Origin: Ditylenchus dipsaci | Lineage: Eukaryota; Nematoda; Chromadorea; Rhabditida; Anguinidae | Direction of reading: 5' to 3' | Length of the DNA: 64,000 nucleotides | NCBI GenBank assembly: GCA_004194705.1 | Contig: SADC01001377.1 | Span: forward strand, 124,001-188,000 | Shown here: in pieces, positions 36,193 to 45,799 of the stretch | How the letters are laid out: each line of letters starts with the position of its first letter | Position numbering within the stretch: position 1 is the stretch's first letter | Notes under the pieces: model-generated | Seen by the model: only the letters and a program-made list of their open reading frames with translations | Told to the model about the DNA's origin: nothing | Databases searched by the model: none | Position numbers and translations under genes: made by a program

Positions 36193-36443
36193 CCGTATTT
36201 CCTCTAATATAACCACCCGCTCTAATAAACCCACCCCTCAACTTCCAGTGTCTGTATCTCGGAACAGAGTAAATATTCTGCAAAGCTGTTTTTTGCGTTT
36301 TCTTAGTTCCCACGAGCTCTACCGATTCTGCTTTTTGGATTTTGGTTGAAGCCACAAAAATCTCAAAATGACTCTAATAAACCCACCCCTCAGAAGGGGT
36401 TTGAAAAATAAACCCACCGGTGGTTATATTAGAGGAAATACGG
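36193..36443. mobile_element. CCGTATTTCC MITE, copy 3
   Basis: CCGTATTTCCTCTAATATAA and inverted copy, flanked by TA (36191-36192, 36444-36445). The core is inverted relative to copies 1, 2 and 5. Confidence 0.85.
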
Positions 36444-36930
36444 TAATATCCAAACCAGCTGGATAGTATTCTTCGCATCCACAGGGGTTCGAACCTTCAA
36501 CGTCAGTTTTGAGAAAATTTTGCGGGAATTTAATTTTTTTAGTCTGAACTAGAGTTGCTGAATGGATAATTATCCGGACAATTATCCGGATAATTATCGG
36601 ATAATTATCCGGCTAATTATTCATAATTAGCCGACTATATAAAATATGGCTAATTATAATTCGGTTGTTCGGAATTAAATAGTTGGGGTAATATTTAAAA
36701 ATTAACGCAAATATCTGAAAAATGACCGCAAATTTCTGAAAAATGACCACGAATCTCACATTACCGCAAATTTCTGAAAAATGACTGCAAATTTCTGACT
36801 TGCCTTGTAGGACCAAGGCATATTTTCATGGGATCACAGGTTAAAATTTTTCTCTCAGCAAACACTTTTTTTTTCTTGAAAAATAGCCTTGAAATGATCT
36901 TAAAGGGGTCAGTAAAACTCAGGGTGGCTA

Positions 36931-37178
36931 CCGTATTTCCTCTAAAATAGCCCTCCTTCTAAAATAGCCCTCCCCCTACTTGGAAGACCTATATCTCAAG
37001 CTAGAGTGAATATTTTGCAAATCTGTCTTTCGCATTTTTTTAACTCCTACGAGCTCTACCGATTCCACTTTTTCGATTTTGGATTTCCACCCGAAAATCT
37101 CGAAATCGAATCCAAATTTTTCTGAAAATTGGAGGTTTGAATAAAATAGCCCCGGGGGCTATTTTAGAGGAAATACGG
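36931..37178. mobile_element. CCGTATTTCC MITE, copy 4, with empty-site paralogue
   Basis: Flanked by TA (36929-36930, 37179-37180). Copy 1 of the hAT element has the uninterrupted sequence GGCTATATACACC at the matching place, which proves insertion with duplication of TA. Confidence 0.9.
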
Positions 37179-37188
37179 TATATACACC

Positions 37189-37634
37189 GGTATACAGACT
37201 ATTCGTTACAAAAACTGATTCGTTACACCGATTCGTTACATTGACGATTCGTTACACCGATTCGTTACATTGACGATTCGTTACACCGATTCGTTACAGA
37301 AAAAATATTTTTTTGACCAAAAATCGACTTTTTGACTTGGGGACCAAGGTAAACCACCTGGATACCTTTTTTATTCATTAAAAAGGTATTCTTTTACCTG
37401 CCTGCCTTCGGCAGGCACCCTAATTCAATAGGAAGCCCCTTTGGGGTACATGGTCCGGGCCAAAGGCTGACCCTTTGATTGCTCATAATATAAGGTGGTT
37501 TACCTTGGTCCCCAAGTCAAAAAGTCGATTTTTGGTCAAAAAAATATTTTTTCTGTAACGAATCGGTGTAACGAATCGTCAATGTAACGAATCGGTGTAA
37601 CGAATCAGTTTTTGTAACGATTCGGTTGGCAGTC
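37189..37634. mobile_element. Array-TIR element F12, copy b
   Basis: Same tips and array as 32426-32801 and a perfect 9-bp duplication ATATACACC (37180-37188, 37635-37643). It has two more GATTCGTTACA units per arm, and its core lies in the opposite orientation to copy a. Confidence 0.88.
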
Positions 37635-37975
37635 ATATACACCAACAGGAAGCCAATCAGAAATTCGCGGTCAATTTTTAGAAATTTGTGGTCAATTTTC
37701 AGAAATTTGCGGTCATTTTTTAGAAATTTGAAGTTAAATTGCGATTAAATACCACCCAAATAGTTGCTCAAAATGTTATTGTTCTGATATGGGAACTTCG
37801 ACTCGTTGTTATGTTTTCCAAAATCATGTATAAATTCAAGGATTTATGCAATTTTTGATCAATTACCGATATAACATCATAATTAGCCGGTTTTTGGCTA
37901 ATTATGGATAATTACTCGGATAATTATCCGGATAATTATCCGATTTTTAATTACCCGGCTAATTAAGCAACTTTA

Positions 37976-38820
37976 GGTATGCCCCTTTAAGCGACTGTTT
38001 TAAAAAAATTGACAAATATTTGAAAAAGCATTTGAACGGAAAATTTTTTCATCGTCAGACCAACCTGGACTTCTGACACCGGAATCCGGTGACCGGATTC
38101 GTGTTTAGCATGGTTGATTGCTATCACAGCCCACTGAAATTCGAATTTTAGTGCAATAGCGAAAAATTGCGCGAAATTCAAATTTTTTGAAACCAGACAC
38201 TTTTGAAGTACCTCAATGTCTTGCTTTTTATATAGATGTTTTATCTACTGCCTATGCAGGGCTTGTTTCTAAAAAACTCCCAACTTAAAGGGCTTTCGAA
38301 TAAGCCATCACTATGCCGTGAAGCAATCAAAATTTAAGAATTACAATTGATTTCCGTGAAAAAATTGTTAAATTTTCTTTATCTAGTCTACTTATTCGAG
38401 ATCATGGGAACTTTTTTCGTCAAGTTAATCTGAAACAAAACCGGAGACTCGATAACGAAGTAGATTTGCTACATTTTGGTACCAAGGACGTATACAAAAA
38501 TACAAATTTTTGGCGTTTTATACAAAAGTTAGATAGAAAACGCGAAACACCCTATTTTTATTCGGAAAAATGCCACTTGTTTGCTTTAAACGGTTTCTAG
38601 TTTTCTTAATTCTGAATTTAAAAAAATCGGTCTGATTATTCTTGTAGCCGAATGTCTGAGCTATCTTTTGGTATATGAGACGTCCTAAAAACGACAACTT
38701 TTTTAGATTTTTTGACGGAATGAAATTTTGGCTACCAGACAAATTCAAATATTTTGGAAAATGTCGCGCGACATTTTCCAAAAATATTGGAATTTGTCTG
38801 GTAGCCGAAATTTTGTTTAA
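37976..38820. other. No gene recognised
   Basis: A palindrome around GGAAAATGTCGCGCGACATTTTCC (38755-38780) continues outward as inverted 'CCAGACAAATTCAAATATTT'. Otherwise AT-rich sequence with no recognisable coding region. Confidence 0.4.
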
Positions 38821-38970
38821 TTTTCAGGTATGATGAGGACTCGCAATCCAAGCTATCAAAGAAGCAGAGAGCAGGACAGAAATCAAGAATCAATGAGGAG
38901 CAGGTTTCAGCAGGTGTAACAGGTTTGCGTTTGGTACCTCTTCAGTGATCACACTTATTTTTTACTTCAG

Positions 38971-39668
38971 CAAACTGCGCAAAAGATTGTGGCCGGAAAA
39001 GCTCCTAAAAAGTCTGTAGGTGTCAAGACATGCTCGTGCCGGAGTTGATGCTGGAATCAAGAAGGCGCTTCGCTATCGTCCTGGCACTGTTGCTCTTCGT
39101 GAGATGCTGCGCTATCAGTAGTTGACTGATTTGCTGCTCCGTAAGCTTCCGTTTCAGCGCCTTGTCCGTGAAATTGCGCAAAAGTTCAAGACAGTTCTTC
39201 GCTATCGGTGCGTTCCTTTTCCGATTATCATATACCGTATTTTCTCTATTAAACGGGCCGGCCCGTTTATTTTTCAACCCTCGAAAATCGGAAAATTTTA
39301 AGGTCGATCTAGAGATTTTTGGGTGCTCAACCAGAATTCAAGAAGTGGAATCGGTAGAGCTCGCAGGAGTTAAGAAAACGCAAATAACAGGTTTTCAAAA
39401 CATTTTGTCTGGGCTGAGATATGAGTCCTCAAAGCCGAGGGGCCGTTTATTAGAGAGGGCCCGTTTAATAGAGAAAATACGGTATGTCCTCCAATAACCT
39501 ATTTGTTTTAGGGCGTTTGCTGTTGTTGCTCTTCAGGAAGCCATGGAAATGTAGTTGACAGCCTTCTTCGAAAACAGCAATTTGTGCGCCGTCCATGCCA
39601 AGCGGGTCACCGTCATATGCAAGTATCTTCAGCTGGCTCGCCGTCTTTGTGGTCAATTTCATGCTTGA
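38971..39668 (+). pseudogene. Divergent, intron-bearing histone H3 relic
   Basis: An exon entered after TTTTTTACTTCAG reads QTAQKIVAGKAPKKSVG, matching H3 residues 5 onward (R8Q, S10I, K9/K14/K18 kept). After a scrambled stretch it continues KKALRYRPGTVALREMLRYQ, then [20 protein letters not shown]. An intron (39219-39511) then rejoins as AFAVVALQEAMEM and ends [20 protein letters not shown]. In-frame stops replace residues after RYQ and before LTAFF, and there is at least one frameshift near 39025. The intron houses a CCGTATTTCC MITE (39235-39482). The spliced structure argues against a processed copy. The N-terminal exon is uncertain. Confidence 0.88.
39235..39482. mobile_element. CCGTATTTCC MITE, copy 5 (in the H3 relic intron)
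   Basis: CCGTATTTTCTCTATTAAAC and inverted copy, flanked by TA (39233-39234, 39483-39484). The core matches copies 1 and 2. Confidence 0.85.
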
Positions 39669-39859
39669 GGCTTTGAAAGAAATCGCTTGCGGGAAAGAAG
39701 AAAGACTTTGACGAAAATTTTCGAGGAATCTTATTTGAGGAATATTTTGTTTGATCAGAAGAAACGAGCTAGTTCTAGTAGAGTTTTATTTGTTGTGTCC
39801 TTGGAATGTTGTTGAAAGACTTCAATTGAATAAAGTTAGCGTCGAGATACATATTCTAG

Positions 39860-40701
39860 GGGATCAGGACGTTTGAGTCCCGGGCCGTTTGGGTCCCACG
39901 GCCGTTTGTGTCCCGGCCGTTTGTGTCCCGGCCGTTTGAGTCCCGGCCGTTTGGGTCCCAGGCCGTTTGGGTCCCAGGCAGTTTGGGTCCCAGGCAGTTT
40001 GGGTCCCAGGCCGTTTTACTCCCCAGCCGAGCAATCAATGCTCCCCAGCATTGATCCCGCATTTGGGCCCCCGCATTTGGGCCCCGCATTTAGGCCCCAA
40101 TTATAAAATTTTATATTTTTCAACGCAGATGTGTTGTACGTATTAGAACTGGTGCTGCACCAAGAAAAAGCTATGTGGGTCATCAAAGGGTCAGCCATTA
40201 TCCCGTACCATGTACCCCCAAAGGGTTAGCCCTTATCCCGGACCATGTACCCTCAAAGGGCTTCCTATTGAATTAGGTTGCCTGCCGAAGGCAGGCAGGT
40301 AGAAAATCTAGAAAAGTCAAAATTTTCGATGGATTGTATGCGGAGGGGCCCAAACGCGTAGTAACCGGAAGTAGACCGTAAAGGCTGAACGGTAGCTTGC
40401 CGTTGATTTTCTTCATCGCTTGAATAGTCACTGAGGCCATTTACAATTCTTCGGGCCAGTTCTGTAGCAGCATCCAACATCAGATCTCTAGATAAATATC
40501 AGTTTAATTCACGAAACAATTTCTTTTAACAAAACAAAAACATTTTTTGGAAATGAATAATAGTTGTGCGGGGACTCAAACGGCCTGGGACCCAAACGGC
40601 CGGGACTCAAACGGCCGGGACACAAACGGCCGGGACACAAACGGCCGGGACACAAACGGCCGTGGGACCCAAACGGCCCGGGACTCAAACGTCGCGGACC
40701 C
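39860..40701. mobile_element. Array-TIR element F14 (GGCCGTTTGTGTCCC)
   Basis: About nine units of GGCCGTTTGGGTCCCA at 39866-40020 face inverted units at 40570-40695. Tips GGGATCAGGACGTTTGAG and inverted GGGTCCGCGACGTTTGAG. Target duplication TATTCTAG (39852-39859, 40702-40709), 8 bp (8 of 9 if extended). The core (40165-40300) includes the GCCTGCCGAAGGCAGGC module shared with F12, followed by a coding-looking minus segment (40330-40480). Confidence 0.82.
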
Positions 40702-40983
40702 TATTCTAGAGCAAAGATGCTGAATTATCACCTACACTGCAAGTTCAAAATCAGCATTCTGTTAAAAAGATTTAGTATTTGTTGAAAATATTGACCTTAA
40801 AAAATTTCGGTGTCGAGTTCACACAAAAATCGATTTTGAAAATCTTGGCGTTTTGTTGATTTTTAATTGCACTAAGATTTGAATTTCAGTGGGCTGTGGC
40901 TATATGAACTGCTCTTAAAAATAAAAATTCATCGTCAAGATTTGAATTCCTCTCGAGACATAATTATTCAAATATATTTGGAC

Positions 40984-41680
40984 GAGACTTTTTCTGCCAC
41001 CTTTTAATTTTGGTCATTATTCTTTTCGACCCACAGAAGTCTTCTTTCTTGCACCAAATCACCTTGTTTAACTTTAACCAGCAACCTCTACATCACCCCT
41101 TAAAATCGCTCAGAACCCCATCCAGAATGGCCAAAAGGCAAAAATAACTGGTTTTTAGGGGTTTACTGAAGGGGTGTAAACGTTTTGCAAAAAATCGATT
41201 GAGCGGATCAGATTTCGGGTCCGATACGCTTAATAGCTCAGCATCGTGTGGTTTGGTGTTATTTGAGGTGGTTTGGAATGGATAGTGAAGAATTTTGAGC
41301 GATTAAGCGTATCGGACCCGAAATCTGATCCGCTCAATCGATTTTTTGCAAAAAGTTTACACCCCTTTAGTAAACCCCCTAAAAACCAGTTATTTTTGCC
41401 TTTCGGCCATTCTGGATGGGGTTCTGAGCGATTTTAAGAGGTGATGTAGAGGTTACTGGTTCGAATCAACCTGGGTGCATACCTTATTTTTTATTGTTTT
41501 ATATGGTTTGGTTTAAACAAGGTGATTTGGTGCAAGAAAGAAGACTTCTGTGGGTCGAAAAGAATAATAACCAAAAGTAAAAGGTGGCAGAAAAAAGCAA
41601 AAGGTGGCAGAAAAAAGTAAAAGGGGGCAGAAAAAAGCAAAAGGTGGCAGAAAAAAGCAAAAGGTGGCAGAAAAAAGCAT
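40984..41680. mobile_element. Array-TIR/fold-back element F15 (AAAGGTGGCAGAAAAAAGC)
   Basis: One unit at the left (GACTTTTTCTGCCACCTTTT) and five at 41575-41680, with 80 bp of further inverted match inward (CTTCTTTCTTGCACCAAATC). A nested fold-back (41083-41470) begins AGCAACCTCTACATCACCCC and ends with a tRNA-like GGTTCGAATC B box; a related fold-back is at 53170-53440. No tip duplication found. Confidence 0.65.
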
Positions 41681-41689
41681 GGTTGTCAA

Positions 41690-42225
41690 AACCAACAAAA
41701 TAAGCAAACACCAATAAAAATTCAAACAAGAATTAATTTTTAACTGTAATTTTGTTGGTGTTTTGTTGGTCTTTTATTGGTTTTATCGATTTTATTGGTG
41801 TTTTATTGGTTTTAAATTTTGGTAGATTAAGACCCTTTTTACTCAATTTTTTGGCTGAAAGAGTCAGGGAAGGTATAATAACCATCACAAGAATCTATTT
41901 TACCACTCACAGAGCATAAGGTTCATTACATCACATCCTTGAATCATTGTTACATCATCCCAACCTAAATCTAACATATTGCCTTAACATCATATACCCT
42001 GTGCCATAGATCTTTTGCGGATCATCACGTATAAAACAAGCATGAGACGCATAAAATTGACATTAGACAATCTAGAAACGCACTGTAATCTGACAAATTC
42101 TCAGAATTCAAATTTCCATTCAAAAAACAAGTACACCCTATTACTATTTTTGAACTTAAACTATTCACATAAGAGAGTCTATATGTTCTTCAAGCTACAA
42201 CTTTATTGCAATCTATGCGACTAAA
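41690..42225. other. No gene recognised
   Basis: GTTTTATTGGT repeats at 41750-41815, then AT-rich sequence downstream of the hAT transposase stop. The left tip of that transposon is not found here. Confidence 0.35.
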
Positions 42226-42227
42226 AT

Positions 42228-43760
42228 TTACACAAATTCTTTCATAAAGCTGTTTCTCAGGTGAACTAAAGCAGCAATTCTTTCCGGATCCATTCGATTC
42301 CTTGTGAAGTCCGCCAACAAACATCTGAGCTCTTTGAAAGCGCGCTCACTAGGAGAACTGGAAGCTTGGACGGCAAGCAAAAGACGAGCAAGTGGAGCCA
42401 AAAATGGGAAACTCTTAATAAATAAAGTAGAATTCTTGTCATCCAGATATATTTGCTAACCTTGTAGTGGTTTCTCCAAAAAACAAGCGGATCTTCTTTC
42501 GTTAGAGGCAGCGAGCTGTAGGCGTTTATCTCGTTCTCCACTGATCTCGGCTGAAGACAAGTAAATGCAGATTTCCTCTTTGTCGGCGTCACCTCTAGCG
42601 TTTCTTCTGGGTCAAGTGTGCAGCTTCCGTAACGACCAAATTTCTTATCTGTAAATGAAGAGTCCAAAAAGGGAAAATGAATAAATCCTGACCTCATCGT
42701 AATTCAAACCAGGTATTTGGAAACAGATGCTTCGTAAGCGGCCGTGCATAAACGGGTCTACAAATGCCGAGCACACTACAAGCTTTTTATTGAGATTTCC
42801 ATCAGTAGCATGCAGCCAACTTGTACTTGACCAGTTTCCAACTTTCTTGTTGAAGCATTCCAGAGCTGCTGCAGCCAAAGCGATTCCATAGAGCGAATTT
42901 CCATCATGTATTTGAATCTTTTTCTGGAAATGAAGCCAAATAGATGCCAAGTGCTCCAGCATTCTGTTAGACGTAGATTCTGATTCACTCTGAAAATTTC
43001 AAAAGAAGGAGGACAAAAACGTTTCAATATTATACCTGCACATCGATTAACATACTTGCTACAGGCTCTAGAACAGATAAGTACTCCGAAAAACATCGCT
43101 GATTTGCAATCTCTCTCAGTTGAGCAGCATAAGAAGGAGAAAATTAGTCGACTGCTTCCTGTAGTATATCCAAGTTTTTGACCAGTGCATCCACCATATT
43201 GAAGTAGGAGAGCCACCGGGTTTCTACAGGAGATTTCAAAGCTTTTCCTGAAGCCAAGACAATGTTTTGAACTTTTCTGAAATCATCGATATAACTTTAT
43301 CGTGTTTCGTCAAAACTAACCTTAGTTTCCCTACAAGCTTTTCCATCTCTCGAAGCTGATATTCAACTCTTTCGCACACGTTCTTAATATCGTCTGGAAG
43401 CATAGAGTCTTGATAAAGACGAGTTGTTCGCTTACCAAGAGTGGCACCAACGTGAGCTAGGCAGGGCTGGTGATTTTGTCCACCAAGAGAATTGACGTTA
43501 CTGCCTTCATCAGTCGTGACGAAAATTTTGTTCCAATCTGCTCCGTGTATTCCAAGAAGATTCATCTGATCATCTACGAGAGAGTGAACATTTGCACTTG
43601 TCTTCTTCATGTCATAGGGTAGCGGAGAAAACAACAGTACAAAATCATTCCTGTTCCTGAAAAACCTCTATAAATAGAAAATAATTAAAAGCTAAGAAGA
43701 CAAACCAGTCAGAGTCAAGAAAGTGTGCAGTGACTGCAATGTAATCCACCTGCTTCTTTA
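42228..43760 (-). pseudogene. hAT transposase, 5'-truncated
   Basis: Exons on minus: about 43760-43706, 43656-43321, 43276-43036, 42989-42693, 42648-42461, 42413-42228. The reading starts inside the RNase-H fold (YIAVTAHFLDSDW), so the BED zinc finger and N-terminus are missing. Hallmarks are FVTTDEGSN (catalytic Asp), CLAHVG (CxxH), PVETRWLSYF (conserved Trp) and the C-terminal dimerisation block DPLVFWRNHYK / FPFLAPLARLLLAVQASSS / PSERAF (catalytic Glu), then NRMDPERIAALVHLRN. One in-frame TAA lies at about 43144 and exon 42693/42648 has a phase mismatch. The 5' side runs straight into a hAT-like tip (43798-43871). Confidence 0.9.
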
Positions 43761-43797
43761 TATTTTATATCCAATATATTTTTTTACAATACGACCG

Positions 43798-43871
43798 CTT
43801 TTCGGTCAATTGCTGTCAATTGACCGGTCAATTGACCGATTTTTATTTGACCGGTCAATTGTACAACTCTA
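43798..43871 (-). mobile_element. hAT terminal repeat with AATTGACCGG array
   Basis: Read on minus: TAGAGTTGTACAATTGACCG, then four further units of AATTGACCGGTC. The tip matches the TAGAGTTG tips of the hAT-type elements at 32019 and 36550, and the array sits immediately upstream of the transposase. The opposite end is not visible. Confidence 0.7.
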
Positions 43872-43899
43872 GTACTGTTGCAGAAACTTTGGCGCAACC

Positions 43900-44750
43900 A
43901 AGATTGCGCCATTTCAAACTAGGTCAATTTAAATTGGGCAAAAATCAAATTGGGCCAAATTCAAATTGGGTCACATTTTGACTGCGCAAAAAAGAATTTT
44001 CGCTCCTGAATATTATGAGTTTAATGATTCCAATGAATCCAATTGCAAATTTAAGACAGTTGTTGACTGAAAAAGCAATCCCGGAAATTTTTCCAATCGC
44101 TTCGTCGATATTTTTTTTAGCATGAATTCAGCTCAATTGCTGAAAAACTGCGAACAAAATTAAGTTCACACCCAGAGAGATTCGAACCAGAAAGCTGAGA
44201 AAGTGGTTTGATTTATTTAAACGATTTCCATGCCGGACCAGATACGGACAAGAGATACACTCCCCTTTAAGTACAAACACCACTTTTGAAAAGAATGACA
44301 TAATCGTTTCTTTTTATCGAAAATCTTAGATTTTGAATGAATAAATAAGAAAGCTTACACTTATCTGAAAGAGGAGATTCAGGAGATCCTTTTGACATTT
44401 AAGGTGTGAACAAGTTATTGCTACATAATTGAGATAAATTCAAAAGAAACAAAAAACATAGTTTTATGATACTCTGAAATATGCTCTATTTTCAATACGG
44501 TATATTGACCCCTCAGACACTTTTTCTCGGAGAAAAAGTGATATTCGTGTTCAGGTTGAATTCTTCACCGGAATATACCGACCTGCCGATCGGTCTCGGG
44601 AGTGTTAAATGAGTCTTATTGGGCACGCAAATGCAATTTAGAAAAATCGCACTATATTTATATTTTTAAAAATATGTACTCGAAAATGTGTGCAAGTTGT
44701 CACAAAAATTTTATTTGAAAAATTGTCAAGGTAACTTTTTGGCTTATCGG
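43900..44750. other. No gene; CAAATTGGGC repeats
   Basis: Four units of TCAAATTGGGCAAAAA-like sequence at 43918-43990, a B-box-like GGTTCGAATCTC on minus at about 44170, and an isolated ACGGTATATTGACCCC MITE-like end at 44497. Confidence 0.35.
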
Positions 44751-44765
44751 TTTCCACAGAAAAAT

Positions 44766-45793
44766 CGGCACTATTCCATTGTACCCCCCCCAAAAAGCTA
44801 TTCCAGTGTAACCACCCCCCCCCCCCCCAAAATAATGACCTATTCCATTGTACCCCCCCCCCCCAAAAACCGACTTTTTTATATGCACTCAAAAACCATT
44901 TTTATGTAATAATTTTGGGGTATAGACGTTTCGCAAAAATTTCAGAATTGAAATTTTTGCGAAACGTTTCGCAAAAATTTCAGTTTGGTATTTTTTTTGT
45001 TCTCGCGGGTTCAATTCCGCCAATAGTGTTTTCATTTTTTCTACGGCCAGTTCGCGACCCTTTTTCAATAAGTTATTAAGTTATTTCAACAAGTTATTAA
45101 ATTCAATAAGTTATCTTATAGCAACTTCACTGTTTAGTCAAACCAAAGCATACAATTTATTTCAACATAACGGACAAACAAAGCATAACAAATTCAACAC
45201 AAGCACAAACAAAGGATCAATCCTGAGCTATCCCCGGGATCCCCTGACCTATCCCCTGAGACGGTACTATATGTAGAAGTATGTGAGCCCTTGGGACGGT
45301 CATGTCAACTCCGGGACATCCTTTTTTAAGCAGCGTATAGCCGTTAGGCTTAGGACACCCGTCCTGGTCTAACCAGTATTTTTTTATCCCCTCAGGTATC
45401 TCCTCCATCCCCATGTATCTTAGATTCTGGGTGTGTCCCCTGACCTATCCCCTAAGATCTTCTGAGCTATACCCTGAGATTAGAAATATAAAACTGAAAT
45501 TTTTGCGAAACGTTTCGCAAAAATTTCAATTCTGAAATTTTTGCGAAACGTCTATGCACCATAATTTTGCCATAAGAAGGCCAGAACAGCCATTTAAATA
45601 GGGTTCAAGGGCTGTATTGGGAGGGAAGGGACAAAACAGGGGCCACTAATAAATAAGGATTTAAGGCACCCTCAAACCAGCAACTTGGGGTCCACCACTT
45701 AATATATACGTTTGAAGGCACGTCAAACCCAGCAACTTGTGGAGGACTGGAATAGCTTTTTGGGGGGGGGGGGGTACAATGGAATAGCGGCGA
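44766..45793. mobile_element. Array-TIR element F17 (CTATTCCATTGTACCCCC)
   Basis: Three units separated by poly-C tracts at 44766-44880 (CACTATTCCATTGTACCCCC) and inverted units at 45733-45793. AAAAAT sits outside both ends, but a full duplication is not clear. F18 is inserted inside. Confidence 0.65.
44918..45560. mobile_element. Array-TIR element F18 (TTTCGCAAAAATTTC), perfect 9-bp duplication
   Basis: Tips GGGTATAGACGTTTCGC and inverted GGTGCATAGACGTTTCGC. Target duplication ATAATTTTG is perfect (44909-44917, 45561-45569). Nested in F17. The core has GGGATCCCCTGACCTATCCC-type repeats and a minus ORF of 65 codons with no known family. The tip matches the fold-back nested in F5 (GGTATAGACGTTTGG). 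Confidence 0.9.
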
Positions 45794-45799
45794 AAAATT

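Larger units (their letters stand above)
36550..37975. mobile_element. hAT-type non-autonomous element, copy 2
   Basis: Nearly identical to copy 1 (32019-33131) across both arms, but it carries one extra MITE (36931-37178) and an inverted central core. The right tip is mutated (CTTTA). The flanks GTCTGAAC and GGTATGCC do not match, so this copy is rearranged or its edge has decayed. Confidence 0.85.

Noticed and set aside
38829..38912. N-terminal exon of the H3 relic (MMRTRNPSYQRSREQ)
   Set aside because: A donor follows, but the residues do not resemble an H3 tail; support is too weak.
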